Assembly (NCBI RefSeq): GCF_001640805.2
Contig: NC_066848.1
Coordinates: 22,240,159 to 22,304,158 of the forward strand
Source of the DNA: Lates calcarifer
Lineage: Eukaryota; Chordata; Actinopteri; Centropomidae
Direction of reading: 5' to 3'
DNA length: 64,000 nt
The translations under genes and the position numbers were made by a program. Positions 48,802 through 61,664 of the stretch are shown here, one piece after another; the first letter of the stretch is position 1; each line of letters opens with the position of its first letter. The notes beneath the pieces are model-generated. The model did not search any database and was not told the DNA's origin. It saw only the letters and a program-made list of their open reading frames with translations.

Positions 48802-51728
48802 ATCTTTCTTCCTTTAAATTAAACAAATAATTAAGAATACATTTAAAATCATTCTAATACCAACTATGAGAGATGACTTTGTGATTTCAGTGGGACATTT
48901 TGCTCCTTTAAAACAAAATCTGCTTTATTTGACAATAATCTGCCATGGGATCAGACAGGAATACTTGCTGAATGAACAACAAAATGACTTGTAATCCCAT
49001 GCAGTCAACCTCAGCCTGTCTCAAGTCCTGACATCTTGAGTATGGTCAAGTGATTGGATCTGGATCATTTAGCTGTGCTGGTTTGGGCTGAAGTTCAGAG
49101 CTCGCCAAACCACAGGTTCTAAATCAGCACTCTGACTATGGTCTGAGCACATTCTCTGCAGCCAGTGGGCATGACCATACAAAAGTGGTTGTAAACTCCA
49201 GTGAGCTGGACCTGGTGCTGAAGCAGCACTTTTCATCACATCTCCAAAAAAAACCTCTGTTTAATGAGCTCACTCACCATTGTGGTTAGCCTAATTAAAT
49301 CATGCAGCTGTGGATTATTTAGAAAACCAATCTGGTTTGCAGGGAGTCCAGAAATATAATCTGCAGTAACTTCTCATTAATGATGGTAATGATGTATGAT
49401 AGGTGGGTGGGGTTGTTTTCATTCCATCTTTTGCTGGTTTTATAAATCTTAATTATTTGGCTAGATTAAATCTTGGATTGCCATAGGTGCCTTATCACCA
49501 TATCAAATGAGACAGTTATCTATACAGGCCAAATAAATTATACCAGATGAATGCTCACACATAGCATTGGACAGACAAACCCACACCTACATTTTGACCT
49601 TCAATTGACTGAGCAACCCTATCACCACACAAGGATGTTTATTGGATGATTCTGTAATTTTGTATATCCCTTTGCCAACCTTTTTTTAATTCTGGCTCCC
49701 TACAGTATTTGTACATGCCAACTAAAATATGGTGAAGGTCAGGGAAAGGCTTCAACATTTTGGGAAATACATTTGTTTGCTTTTTTGCTGAGATAAATGA
49801 AAAGTTCAAAACCACTCTCATGTCAGTACAGTAATTACAAGGCCACAGTTGTCAGATTGTTAGGTTAGCTTAGCATTAAGACTGAAAACAGCTTTAGTTC
49901 TCATTCCCTAACCCTCTATGGTACGCATTATGATATCAGTGAGGAAAAAAAGAATTGTGATGTTTTTCCTGCTTAATATTGGACACTTTAACAATATCAA
50001 ACATTTTCATTATTTTTATTTATTTTTTTAATGCAGAAAAATGAAATATATTTATTGAAAACATCTCTTTAACCAAACACTTGAACAAACAGATTTGTCT
50101 AATTTGTAATGTATTACACATTTTATATTTAATAAAAGCAATATTTCATATCCAGCAGTTTCAACATTGTACCATCGTGGAATGCAAAGATAACCACATC
50201 ATCATATCAGATTATCATATTAAAACATTAGAATTAATGTTGTTTCAAGATAAAATATTAAAAATCACCATAACCTAATCTAATGCACCTTGTCTTCACA
50301 AGCATGAACATACACTCACAAGTACTTGCATGTACACAAGCATTTACATTGCTTGTGAAAGTTGAGGAAACAACCCATCTTCATCCTCATCGCCATCCTC
50401 CAACCTCAACTCTTACTCTCTCCCTGCTGGACTGTCATTACAACCTCATCTTCCTCATCACTATATGACATCTCATCCTGACTCTCATAAGCTGGCAATG
50501 CCACCTGTGCTTTATACCACTTTGAAGAATGTGCAGATTAATTTCCTAATATTTGAACATATAGTGTGTGTATTAAATATTCTTTTAAATACATTACAAA
50601 ATCTTTCATTTCATGGCAAATATATTTAGATAATTGTCAGATAACTATTTTCCTTACAAATAAAATATCTAATTTTGCACCCTGTCTGTATTCTAACCTA
50701 TGCCTGGTATGGCCTTATGTGATTCCATTACGGTACAATGTTGCCGCAGTTTTTTGTAATTTCCTATTATATATTTTATGATATGTTATTTAAACTTTTT
50801 AAAAATACTTCTTTACTAACCAGTAAAGTTGACTCATATTTTTGAAGGTGATTATATGGATGAAAATGACTGAAAAATGCACTTTTCCCAGAGTAAATAT
50901 GGTGCTGTGTGACATGTGCTTAAAAAAACTAACCACTTTTTCTCATTTTTATTGGTTAGTATTGAAGTTCCCCTTGCCTGAGATAGCATTAACCAATTGG
51001 TGTCTCATTTTATTTTTAAAAAAAAAGCTAAAACAGGCTAGTACCGCAACACAGTACCATAGAGTAAAGTAAAGACTATAAGTGATATGCCATCAACCTA
51101 TTTCTTGGTCCAAAAGCAGTGACTTTCAGTTCTGGTTAGGCAACCAGAACAACTATAGTAAGGTTAGTAAGGGTTTGGAAAGATGTTTGTCAAGATACTA
51201 AAATACTGTGGTTGACTGACATACAAGTCCCATGATGATTTATGGAACTCTGTTCTGAATGGAGATGGTCTAAGCAAAAATTCGATACATATCAAAGTGG
51301 AAGCCTAATAGTGGCAAATTGACTTGGTAATGACTTGTGATGGATTAAAACCCATCAACCCAAGCAAGAGCCTTGGACCTAAAACAATGGTAAAATTATA
51401 CTGTGGAAATCAGTGATAAATCATATGCAGCTAGGCAAATAAGCAGTGTAATTCAATGGCACACTTAAGCAGAAGATGGATGATACACTGGGCACTCCAC
51501 TTTCAGCTTGTCTCTGCAAATGAAGCACCAGTGATAAGCCAGTGTCCATATATTTCTCCTTCTGCCTGCCTTAAGTTGTTTGTCTTTTTATAAAGAGATC
51601 TTTGCTCCACATGTGCCTTTAAAAATTCCCCCACTTTCTACAGCAACACCTCAGGATAGCTGGTTCTAACTTGTCCTTCCTTATATGTAATGTATAAAAT
51701 GTCCCATTTTTGGAGCAATATATTGATG
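48802..51728. other. Intergenic, no gene seen
   Basis: AT-rich with short frames only. No repeats could be placed confidently. Confidence 0.5.
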
Positions 51729-52015
51729 TTAAAATACTGGTGAATATGTAACTCTTCTCCATGTTGACATGACTGCATCACATAATTTCTGCAGATTTGT
51801 CAGCTGCACAGTGATACTTCCAATCTCCTGCTCTACCACATCCCAAAGATGTTCTACTGGATTCAGATCTGATGACTGGAGAGGCCACTGAAGTTCACTG
51901 AACACACGTTCATGAAACCAGTTTGAGACTTTAGCTTTGTGACATGGAGCATTATCCGGCTGGAACATGGTAAACTGTGGCCATAAAGGGATGAACATGG
52001 TGATGAGTTGCTGCC
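51729..52015 (-). mobile_element. Tc1-like transposase fragment
   Basis: The minus strand reads FQPDNAPCHKAKVSNWFHE, LQWPLQSSDLNPVEHLWD and LTNLQKLCDAVMSTWRRV, the C-terminal catalytic half of a Tc1-family transposase distinct from the two at 1-3.4 kb. The second Asp (PDNAP) and the Glu (NPVEHLW) are 33 residues apart, one fewer than usual, so a codon has been lost. N-terminal domains and inverted repeats are not seen. The right side meets another repeat. Confidence 0.85.
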
Positions 52016-52071
52016 CTAAGCAAAGGAGCTTAAGTGATGATAAAAGAGACAGAATAAGAATCTTGGACATC

Positions 52072-52392
52072 AAGAGGGTGCTCAGAGTAGAGCTGCTGCT
52101 CCTTTGTTTCAGAAGGAACCAGTTGAGGTGGCTCAGACATCTGATTAGGACTCCTCTTAGATGCTTTCCATTGGAAGTTTTCCAAGCACATTAAACTGGG
52201 CAGAGACCTCTGGCAAGGCCCAGAATTCACTGGAGGGTTTACAAAACCCATTTGCTTAGGGGATACCTCAGAATCGCCAAAGAGAAACTGGAAGACGTTG
52301 CTGGGGAGAGGGAAGTCTGGAATACTCGGCTCAGCTGCTGCCACCATGACCAGACCCCAGATAAGCAGAAGAAAATGGATGGATAGATGATT
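52072..52392 (+). mobile_element. RTE-like non-LTR retrotransposon 3' end
   Basis: It reads LRVELLLLCFRRNQLRWLRH and ...RPLARPRIHWR, then ...EKLEDVAGER, the C-terminus of an ORF2 widely seen in fish (Rex3/Expander-like RTE, as I remember it), followed by CCCCAGATAAGCAGAAGAAA and an ATGGATGGATAG tail. It is 5'-truncated and frameshifted. The clade is inferred from memory. Confidence 0.65.
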
Positions 52393-52429
52393 TAGTCAGT
52401 ATTATTTAATTATTATACCTGATTATATG

Positions 52430-52622
52430 GGGAGATACTAGCAAACATTAACAGACTAACATGCTTAATTAAGAAGGCAACTGTGGTAAATATTACCAGC
52501 TAAACATTCATAGGTTGACATTATTATTGTGAGTATTCTGGCATGATGATGTTAGCATCTACCTCAAAGAACCACTGTGCCTAAGTACAGCCTCACAGAG
52601 CAGCTAACATGGGTGTAGATTC
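52430..52622 (+). repeat. Ancient teleost repeat, second copy of the 44150 family
   Basis: CAGCTAAACATTCATAGG, GATGTTAGCATCTACCTCAA, CTGTGCCTAAGTACAGCCTC and ACAGAGCAGCTAACATGG correspond to the 3' half of the family. Confidence 0.6.
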
Positions 52623-55600
52623 TCCCATCATCTTGTTAAACTCTTCATATTTGTTATTATTAGATCAGTCAACAATAAATTTAGACATTGTGCATACATA
52701 CATCACTCACTGTCCATCCATCCAGTGAACCACATTATCGCACAAAATAAACAAACAGCACTAACACAGTCTCATCATGGTCAAAGAGTGAATAGAGAAA
52801 TAAAAAAAATCCAGAAAATAACAAGTATATAAAAGGCCAGTGAGAAAAAAAGTAAAAATGCATCTTTTCAGTGCTGAGATGCTCCAATAATGGCCCACTG
52901 AAGTAAGCAAAAAGTATGAATGTATCAGGAGTAGGACACCTCTGTATCATCTGTATACAGTGTACTATAGTTGTAATGTTTACTTCAGAGACCAATGATG
53001 CCATTGTACATTATTAGCAAAATTGAAGTAAGGCAGTGAAGATCAAATGAATGCAGTGAGACTGAAGCATATCACTGTACTGATGAAATGCATTGATAAT
53101 GGTAATCTCATTCCTGAGTCACTTTACAACTCCAATCTCTATCACAGCTGTTATAACAGCAGGGTGAGTCACTTTTAATTTGAAAGAATCACATGATTGC
53201 AATAAATGTACCTTTCATTTTGAGGATCATTTTCTAAGTCTGTTTTTCAGCTTGGAGAATCACAAAGCCAGCTGAGCCACGTTGTAATTACAAGGACCTA
53301 CAGCACATAGCAGTCATTACGTAGTGATTCTGGCCCATCAGGCCGTCATCATAAACCTCTGCAGGCGCAGGGTATCCTAAGATGTGGCTGACAGTCAAAG
53401 GGACATCCCTTAGTCTGACTACAATTATACAATTACAGTGCAAAGCCACAAGACAGAAATTCTTTATTAGCATTTTAAAAAGCCTTCTGTGGTGGCCTGA
53501 AACCACAAAGAAAACCACTGCTGCTTTTTCGTAAATACGATCAGACAAGCCCCTACTTGGGGTTGACCCTTTTTATTTGACTGGCCATTCCATTATCTTA
53601 TGACCAAGCTGCAGCAATGGTAAACTATAGATTTATTCAGTGCACCCCTCAGTTATAGGGATTAATTAATGGGGTGTCATGAAAAGCCACAGCATAAGCA
53701 AAGCATAAGCAAGGCTGTAAATTTCAATTTAGCTTTTTAGTGGTCAGTGGACAAACATCAAACCTTTATGTGCACAGGCCCCTGCAGACCATAAACACAT
53801 GCTCAAACTAGCCAGAAATTCTCCACAGCCATGGACACATCAAAAATAATGAGACCTTCTGATTTGCATAAGGAATGCAATGTGCTGATTCTCTATGTGG
53901 CATGTAGCATTTTAGAAATCTATCAAAATTACAGTCATGCTCTGTAAGTGAACTAAATACAGTGGAACTGAAGAATCTGGAGCAAAGTCTGTTATTATGA
54001 AATAAGTTAGTCATTTCCAAATATAACTCAAGTGACTATGTTTGGAAACCAAAGATACTACACATATACAACTAAATTAACCAATTAAATGAAATCAAGA
54101 GGGAATGAATGGTCATAGTATTGTTTTGTTTTTGGTGTGGAAGTTGTGGTGAAGGCACATGGTTACTCATGTTTCAGTGTATCCCAGAATTTATGGAAAG
54201 CCTTTGGTATCACTTCTTTAAGTTCTTGCTAATGTGTTTGAGTCTCTGGTTGGAATACCATTTACAATGGGGAAGTGTTGTGTCACTGACACAGGGCCAG
54301 AGATATCACCCACCAATGTAGTACCTGAGAAAGAGATTTGTTGGGTGTATTTAAAAATACATTAAGGTATATTGTAAATAAAAGGGACAAAACATTATTT
54401 TTGAAATAATGGATTCTGTCTGATATTTCTGAAAGGAAAAGGTTAATATCGTGATCATTCTAATCAAACTCATGACAAAGTACAGACTGATCATCACATG
54501 ATAACTCACTGTGGATGGTTCTGCCATAAGTGCATGCTGGGACACACAAAAAAATTCATGCTGAATCTAGCTGATCACAAACTTCATTTTTTTCAAAGCT
54601 TTTCATTAATATCTGTATGTAGACCTTCCATTTTAACCTTCTTTTTTTCAGATCATCTACTTTGTTTCTGTGTGTGTTTCCTGGTGTTTTCCCTGAGCTC
54701 CTCTTACTTGTGTTTTGACTTTTTGCCTTTGTTACTGGATTCCTGCCTGCTCCTCTCCAGTCTTGACCCCAGTCTGCCTTTGTATTCCTTTGTTTGAATC
54801 GATCACTGAAGTGTACAAGTTGTGTCTTTGAGTCTGCATTTGGGTCCTCTCTGCCTGCGCTGTTATCAGCTAAACTCTGACACTATGATGTTGGTTATAG
54901 TACAGTCCCTATGTTATCTAACTGCTGTTTTTTGAGTAAAAGACTTTGAGGATATAAAACACTTTTACACTTGTATTGGAACAGTTTCCCTGAGAAAACA
55001 GTAATCTAAGGAGAAGAAAGTCCACAGCATTGAAGCATTTACTGTCTGTGAAACATGAAAACATGAAATACAGTAATACAGAAAAGCCACATTACCGTGT
55101 GTTGTCACAGACTCATACTTACTCCTGTCAGACTCTTGAAGCAGCCAGATTCTTTTCTTTGACCTATTTCTCCCAGGTCCATTTCTGCAGTAAAGACAAC
55201 TGGAGGAGCTATAAACTTGTTTTCACTTGTCATGAAGTTAGTCATTATATGATAACAGAGTGAATAACATTCATTCATTCAACTTATGTTGCATGCTCAG
55301 CAAAGATACATTTTGTTGTACCTCCTCCTTGTGTTCCCTCCTCTTGGGCTGTGTGTGTCTGTGTGCGTTGTTGCAGGGGCGTGACACACCATCAGAACAT
55401 CTACCCCGGCTCCCAGTCACAAGCTGCCAGAACAAGTGTTTTTTCATACAAGGCAATAAAAAGAATTATGTTGAATCAAGTAAATATAATGTATGTGCTA
55501 TATAAGGAAAGTGCATGACAAAGTGCTTTTTTTTATGTGTAAAGTGTATCTAATCTAAATGGAGACTATGCTTTGTATAAGAATGTTCTATATCAAGACT

Positions 55601-56393
55601 AAAAAAACATACATCAATCCAGTTTTTTTTATATGTGAAGTGTATATAATGTCATGGTAAATTATACTTTCTTTATATTATTTCTATAAGATTCTTTTAT
55701 GTCATCCAATGAAAGTTACCATAGCAGTATAAAAAATACATAATTTTAATGAATGAATTTATACCACTTCATACAAATTTCTATAGTCAAAAACATAGGA
55801 ATCACATATTAAGGTGACATGATTTCATTTGTCCATATACTGATACTGTCTGAAACTGGATCAAACGGAGTTAAAAACTGGCAAGGCTTTGATCGGCAGC
55901 AACCAGAACGACTCATTTCTGCCATACAATTAGATAAATGCAGTCTTTGTAGATCTGTATTATTAAAAGCATGGCTGTTAGGCAAACCTTTAATTCAACA
56001 AACTTTATTAACTGTGAACAGTTATTAACAGTGAAATACTGCTAGTATTTGCTCAGTGGTCTAAATGTAAATTTTGATAATTTTCAGCCTTATCTCTATT
56101 TATTAGAAATATGCCTACAGTAGTTGCTGATGTTCTCTGTGTCTCTGGGGTAAAGTTGAAAAATCAGTTGTTCTTCCTGCCACTAGGGAACCACGAGAAG
56201 GAACACAACAACAGCTGACCCAAAGACACACAGAACATTGGCATTGACTGAAGGCATTTTTCACACTATATCCCTAACGCCGATAGGTAGAGGTAATGTT
56301 GAAAATCTGCAGAATTATCTTTAGAGAGTAACTAAACCCCAGAGCTTTTTCTGAAGTGCCTCTACCCTGGAAATTCCAAAAAATACTCTAGGG
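52623..56393. other. Intergenic, no gene seen
   Basis: A stretch at 54650-54885 looks like the pyrimidine-rich end of a fish LTR (TCTGCATTTGGGTCCTC...CTGACAC) but has no placed border. No coding sequence is recognised. Confidence 0.5.
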
Positions 56394-56690
56394 CAGGGGT
56401 GTCAAACTCAAGGCCTGCAGACTAAATCCGGCCCACCACTTCGTTTAATGTAGCTTTCAAAGAATATGATCATTGCAAAATACAATCCCGTACTTCTTTA
56501 CAGAAGTACAGTGAATGCACCTCAATTTTGTTACCTGTGCAATGAAACTGTGACGGAGCGGCTCCGTCACTGACAGCGGGGAGCGCACACACATGTACTG
56601 GCATACACACACACACACATACACGCACACACATAAAACTTCCGATCCATCCCGTTTTCCCCAGTTAACAAACTTTCCAATCATTCAGTC
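56394..56690 (+). mobile_element. hAT terminus, relic
   Basis: CAGGGGTGTCAAACTCAAGG and AAATCCGGCCC match a classic hAT (Charlie-like) end. No opposite end or 8-bp duplication is seen, so this is a truncated copy. An (AC)n run lies near 56605-56632. Confidence 0.6.
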
Positions 56691-57013
56691 ATGTTCCCAT
56701 TCCTGTTGAAGTAGAGTGACCAGGGGTGCACACCTGGTTGTTCTATGTCTCTTTAAACATACATTTAAACATATTACTCATCGGCGGCATATCAGTTGTT
56801 CCGGTTGCGGAGCATGATGCGGCAAAACGGGGGCATAGCATTTGCCGCTATTATATGCCATGTTCTTGCAGGGTTTCGGGGTCATGTGACCAATTTGATA
56901 TATATATTTTTGGTCTTTGTTTATTTTATCTGTAATTCTCCAGTCAATACATGGTGGATGCAAATAACTGCTTATAAAAAGTTATTACAGTTAATTTTTG
57001 TTTAATTTATATT

Positions 57014-57438
57014 TGTGTTGTGGAGCCTTTAGAGGCGTTGTTAGAGAGAAAATGTGTTTTCCTATTAATTCTTGAGCCTGGAGGGAGGAGCTTTGGGTTT
57101 ATAAGGGGCTGCTGTGGCCCAGGGAAGGCAGTCCTGGTTTGGTTGCAGAGGAGGTAACGACTACTAGCACATGTTTACTGAGTTACTGAAGAACTCTATT
57201 AAGCTTGAATTTTTCCTTGATGGTTTTTTTTTTGTTGCATTGTTTGGTTGTTTGGTTTCCACCAATTTTTTTCGCACTGTAAAAAGTCATCACTGTTTGC
57301 ACTTTGGGAGGCCGGCAAATAAAGAAATCGGAGCACCACATTATCTTCTGACTACACCTGTGAGTTTTTTCTGGGATTTTTCCTCTTACCTCCACCATTT
57401 TTGGATTTTTGGGAGGTTTAAGAAAGAACCCTGTGACA
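57014..57438 (+). repeat. Candidate solo LTR
   Basis: It starts TGTGTTGTGGAG and ends CCTGTGACA, with a TATA-like GGGTTTATAAGGGGCTG (57098-57114) and an AATAAAGAAATCGG polyadenylation-like motif (57318-57331) in LTR order. A target duplication was not found, so the exact start is uncertain. Confidence 0.45.
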
Positions 57439-57740
57439 GAAACCATCTAGCCACTAGATGGCAATGTCTCCATATTAACTTTTTTTTTTTTTAAAGTAAA
57501 GCGAATACATGTTTGTGCTTAATGGAGACAACCCGATATGTCTTCTTTGCTACAAGGCAATGGCAGTGTCACTTAAGCTAAGTATGCTAACCTTAGCCAC
57601 AGAGAAAAGCAACAGAAGGTCCAAGAATTAAAAAAAAAAAAAAAAACAGCCTGCATTCTCAGTAGAATATGTTTGCAAGTGATGCAGCAGTGAAAGCTAG
57701 CTTTAGCTAGCTGAAGAAATCACCCAAGCTTTAATGTCAT

Positions 57741-58263
57741 TGTTAGGATTCACAAACGGAAAAGGAGCCAAAATGCAGAACTTGGAATGATAAAGAAGGG
57801 TTTATTGAGGAAAAACAGAAACACTTGACAAAGGAGCAGGCAGGCAGGCTTCCAACAAAAGGGTGACTCAGCCGTGAGTCAAAACTTCAAAGAACAGATC
57901 TCCAGGGCGTGGCAGGCGAGGTACTGGTATCTGGATTAGGAGGAGAGACAAAGTTAGCCAGCTAATGGAGAGGGTTTCAAAAGCTAGGAGTCATGCGCTA
58001 GAATACCATGCAGGCAAACGGACGATCTGATGAAGACTGAAGTGAAGGACCCAGGTATAAATGCAGCAGGAGTCAGGTGAGGTAATGAACCAGATTGAAG
58101 TCAGGAGTGCTTGACTGAGTGGAGGGAAACTCAGGTAGGAGGAGATAACCAGATGGCCATGCCCTGGAAAACAAACACAGACAGGGGGCGACAAACAGGA
58201 GACACAGGGAAGGGAAACACACTGACACAAGAGGAGAGAGAGGCATACTGCCAAATCCTAACA
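57741..58263 (-). repeat. Solo LTR of a gypsy-type element, perfect 5-bp TSD
   Basis: The 523-bp sequence starts TGTTAGGATT and ends AATCCTAACA, and is flanked on both sides by GTCAT (57736-57740, 58264-58268). On the minus strand it has a TTTATACC TATA-like motif, then CAATAAACCC and a CCGTTTGTGAATCCTAACA end typical of fish gypsy LTRs. No internal genes remain, so it arose by LTR-LTR recombination. Confidence 0.85.
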
Positions 58264-58311
58264 GTCATTTTCAGAAGCTGCATTTTTAAAGCAGTCTATG
58301 GTGAATGCGTG

Positions 58312-58785
58312 TGTTACGTTCCCTGAGGAGTAGTCTACGGTTGGGGGGGTTCTTTCTTAATAAAGAAATAATGTCCCAGGAGGGAATAGAGAGCAGACAA
58401 GGTTGGAAGCAATGTATAGTCAAGAAAAAAGGGTTTATTCACTAACGAAAGACGCTGGTGCTCAAACGGAAGAAAAAACAACCAAGGGACCAGGTTAAAC
58501 TACAATTAGCACACATGGGTGCAACGCAGACATAGGTAAATCAAAGTTCGTCAATTCACACTCCACGCAGAATGGAGTCCACTGGAAGCCACTGCTCCCA
58601 CACACACACCTGATCGGCATATGGAGGCCCACTGGCCACGACTGGTGCCTCTCTTTCTCTTTTATTACTTCAGCTCCTGATAAAGAGCGGATGTGAACTC
58701 AGGGCAGGACGATCACCTGGAAAGAGAGAGAGCACAACACACACACACAAGCAGACACACAGCTCCTAACACTAGGGCCATAACA
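58312..58785 (-). repeat. 3' LTR of the minus-strand gypsy element
   Basis: The 474-bp sequence begins TGTTACG and ends CATAACA (minus strand TGTTATGGCC...CGTAACA). It has GTGAATAAACCC as a polyadenylation-like signal. On its upstream side (minus strand) a purine tract directly precedes it, as required for an LTR. It is only 48 bp from the solo LTR. The matching 5' LTR would lie beyond 64000. Confidence 0.8.
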
Positions 58786-58796
58786 CCCCCACCCAT
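58786..58796 (-). other. Polypurine tract of the minus-strand gypsy element
   Basis: On the minus strand ATGGGTGGGGG lies directly before the TGTTATGG start of the LTR. It is the expected primer site for plus-strand DNA synthesis. Confidence 0.7.
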
Positions 58797-59005
58797 AAAG
58801 AGCAAACACCAGTTTGCTTAATAAGGTGGGTAAAAAATAACCAATTGTTCACTCAAAAACAAACAAACAAATAATTGTATTGTACCGGATGAATCTCTTT
58901 TTTTTTTTACTTTTACTCACCACACATCCTTAAGGGCATTTAATCTCATCCCTGGGACAGAGCATCAGCTACCATGTTGTCGGCTCCCTTCTTCTATTTG
59001 TTGTA

Positions 59006-61540
59006 GTGTACCGTCCTCCTGGTCCATACTCTGATTTCTTATCTGAATTTTCAGAGTTCCTGTCGAGTTTGGTTCTTAAAACAGATAAAGTTATTATTGT
59101 AGGCGACTTCAATATTCATGTTGATGTCAACAATGACAGCCTTAGCTCTGCTTTTTCCTCTTTACTAGACTGTATTGGCTTCTCTCAGTGTGTAAATAAA
59201 CCCACTCACTGTTTCAGTCACACTCTCGACCTTGTTTTAGCTTATGGTATTGACATTGAACATGTAACAGTCTTCCCACAGAATCCCATTCTATCAGACC
59301 ACTTCTTAATCACTTTCGACTTCATATTGCTGGATTATGTATTATCAGCAAAAAACATCCTGACTAGAAATATTTCCGATAATGCAGTAGTTAAATTCAA
59401 GGAAATGATTCCCACTAACTTAGGTCCAGTGCCTCATCTTAATTTTCCAGAAGCTACTCCCTCCCAACTTGATCATCTTGTAGACAGTGTTGCAGACTCA
59501 TTACGTACCACTTTAGATTCCATCGTCCCCCTAAAAATGAAAACAATAAAGAGAAAGAGGCAAGCTCCATGGTTCAACTCCCAAACCCGTACACTGAAAC
59601 AAACAGCACGTAGGCTTGAAAGAGTGTGGCGTTCCACCAAACTGGAAGAATCCCACTTAGCTTGGCAGGATAGTGTCAAAAGATATAAAAAGGCCCTCTG
59701 TAATGCAAGAAGTGCCTATTACTCATCATTAATAGAGGATAATAAGAACAACCCCAGGTTTCTCTTCAGCACTGTAGCCAGGCTGACAGAGAGTCACAGC
59801 TCTATAGATCCACACATCCCTATAACCCTCAGTAGCAATGATTTTATGAACTTTTTTAATGATAAAATCTCTACCATTAGAGGTAAAATTAATCACATCC
59901 TGCCTTCAATCAGTACAGATTTATGCCATAACACAGGATCCATAGAGTCAGCTGCAAAACCTAACCTTGACTCCTTTTCTACCATCGACTTAGCCCAGCT
60001 CACATCAATTATCTCAGCATCTAAACCTTCAACCTGTCTCTTAGACCCCATCCCAACTAGGCTGCTTAAGGAAGCTCTGCCCTTAATTTGCAGTCCTGTA
60101 TTAGATATGTTAAATCTGTCCTTGTTAACAGGTTATGTTCCGCAGTCGTATAAAACAGCTGTAATCAAACCTCTTCTAAAAAAGCCCACTCTAGATCCAG
60201 ATGTATTAACCAACTACAGACCTATATCTAACCTCCCCTTTCTTTCTAAGATCCTGGAGAAAGCAGTTGCAAAACAGTTGTGCGACTTTCTACAGGACAA
60301 TAGTTTATTTGAGGTTTTTCAGTCAGGATTTAGGTTGTATCACAGCACAGAGACGGCACTTGTAAAAGTTACGAACGACCTTCTGATAGCATCAGACAAC
60401 GGACTTGTTTCTGTACTTGTCTTGTTAGATCTCAGTGCTGCTTTTGATACAATTGACCATCACATCCTTTTACAGAGACTGGAGCACTTTATTGGCATTA
60501 AAGGAACGGCACTAAACTGGTTTAAGTCCTATCTATCTGATAGGCTTCAGTTTGTACATGTTAACAACTACTCCTCCATGTACACAAAAGTTAGACTTGG
60601 AGTTCCACAAGGGTCAGTGCTTGGACCAATCCTCTTCACTCTGTATATGCTTCCCTTGGGCAATATTATCAGGAAACACTCCATAAATTTCCATTGTTAT
60701 GCAGATGATACACAGCTTTATCTGTCAATGGAACCTAATGAAACCAATCATCTAGCCAAACTCCAAGCTTGTCTTAGGGACATTAAAATCTGGATGACAA
60801 GCAACTTCTTACTACTAAACTCAGATAAAACTGAAATCATTATAATTGGTCCTGAACACATCAGAAACAAACTTTCTAATGATGTAGCTCCACTAGACGG
60901 CATTGCCCTGGCTCCCAGCTCCACTGTAAAGAATCTGGGAGTCACCTTTGATCAGGATTTGTCCTTTAACTTACACATAAAACAAACTTCTAGGACTGCC
61001 TTTTTTCATCTGCGTAACATCTCCAAAATTAGACATTTTCTGTCCCAAAAAGATGCAGAAAAACTAGTCCATGCATTTGTTACTTCTAGGCTGGACTACT
61101 GTAATTCATTATTATTAGGCTGCCCCAACAAGTCTCTAAAGACTCTGCAGCTGATTCAAAATGCTGCAGCACGACTACTGACAGGAACTAGGAAAAGAGA
61201 TCACATTTCTCCTGTGTTAGCCTCTCTACATTGGCTCCCAGTCAAATCTAGAGTAGAATTCAAAATCCTCCTCCTCACATACAAAGCCCTTAATGGTCAG
61301 GCTCCATCTTACCTTAAAGATCTCATAGTCCCCTACAATCCCACCAGGACTCTGCGCTCCCAAAATGCTGGTTTACTGGTGGTTCCCAGAGTTTCCAGGA
61401 GTAGAATGGGAGGCAGAGCCTTCAGTTATCAGGCTCCTCTACTGTGGAACCTTCTCCCAGTTTCGGTCCGGGAGGCAGACACCCTCTGTACCTTTAAGAG
61501 TAGGCTTAAAACTTTCCTCTTTGATAAAGCTTATAGTTAG
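59006..61540 (+). CDS. L2 LINE ORF2 (endonuclease-reverse transcriptase), 5'-partial
   Basis: An uninterrupted frame of 844 codons; the frame is already open upstream and has no credible ATG, because the element is truncated inside the endonuclease. Residues 1-105 are the apurinic-endonuclease C-terminal part with GDFN (33-36) and SDH (97-99). The reverse transcriptase copies the element RNA at a nicked target. It shows [15 protein letters not shown] (about 434-448), motif [14 protein letters not shown] with D475 and D481, [21 protein letters not shown], and the catalytic YADD at 565-568, all intact. The C-terminal region has [19 protein letters not shown] and [18 protein letters not shown] blocks. 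Absence of stops over 2.5 kb suggests recent insertion. It cannot retrotranspose without the missing N-terminus. Confidence 0.88.
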   Translation: MYRPPGPYSDFLSEFSEFLSSLVLKTDKVIIVGDFNIHVDVNNDSLSSAFSSLLDCIGFSQCVNKPTHCFSHTLDLVLAYGIDIEHVTVFPQNPILSDHFLITFDFILLDYVLSAKNILTRNISDNAVVKFKEMIPTNLGPVPHLNFPEATPSQLDHLVDSVADSLRTTLDSIVPLKMKTIKRKRQAPWFNSQTRTLKQTARRLERVWRSTKLEESHLAWQDSVKRYKKALCNARSAYYSSLIEDNKNNPRFLFSTVARLTESHSSIDPHIPITLSSNDFMNFFNDKISTIRGKINHILPSISTDLCHNTGSIESAAKPNLDSFSTIDLAQLTSIISASKPSTCLLDPIPTRLLKEALPLICSPVLDMLNLSLLTGYVPQSYKTAVIKPLLKKPTLDPDVLTNYRPISNLPFLSKILEKAVAKQLCDFLQDNSLFEVFQSGFRLYHSTETALVKVTNDLLIASDNGLVSVLVLLDLSAAFDTIDHHILLQRLEHFIGIKGTALNWFKSYLSDRLQFVHVNNYSSMYTKVRLGVPQGSVLGPILFTLYMLPLGNIIRKHSINFHCYADDTQLYLSMEPNETNHLAKLQACLRDIKIWMTSNFLLLNSDKTEIIIIGPEHIRNKLSNDVAPLDGIALAPSSTVKNLGVTFDQDLSFNLHIKQTSRTAFFHLRNISKIRHFLSQKDAEKLVHAFVTSRLDYCNSLLLGCPNKSLKTLQLIQNAAARLLTGTRKRDHISPVLASLHWLPVKSRVEFKILLLTYKALNGQAPSYLKDLIVPYNPTRTLRSQNAGLLVVPRVSRSRMGGRAFSYQAPLLWNLLPVSVREADTLCTFKSRLKTFLFDKAYS

Positions 61541-61620
61541 GGTTGGCTCAGGCTTGAACCATCCCTTAGTTATGCTGCTATAGGCCTAGACTGCCGGGAG
61601 ATCTCCCATGATGCACTGAG

Positions 61621-61664
<44 letters not shown>

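Noticed and set aside
54650..54885. LTR-like pyrimidine-rich end
   Set aside because: A border could not be placed and no duplication is visible.
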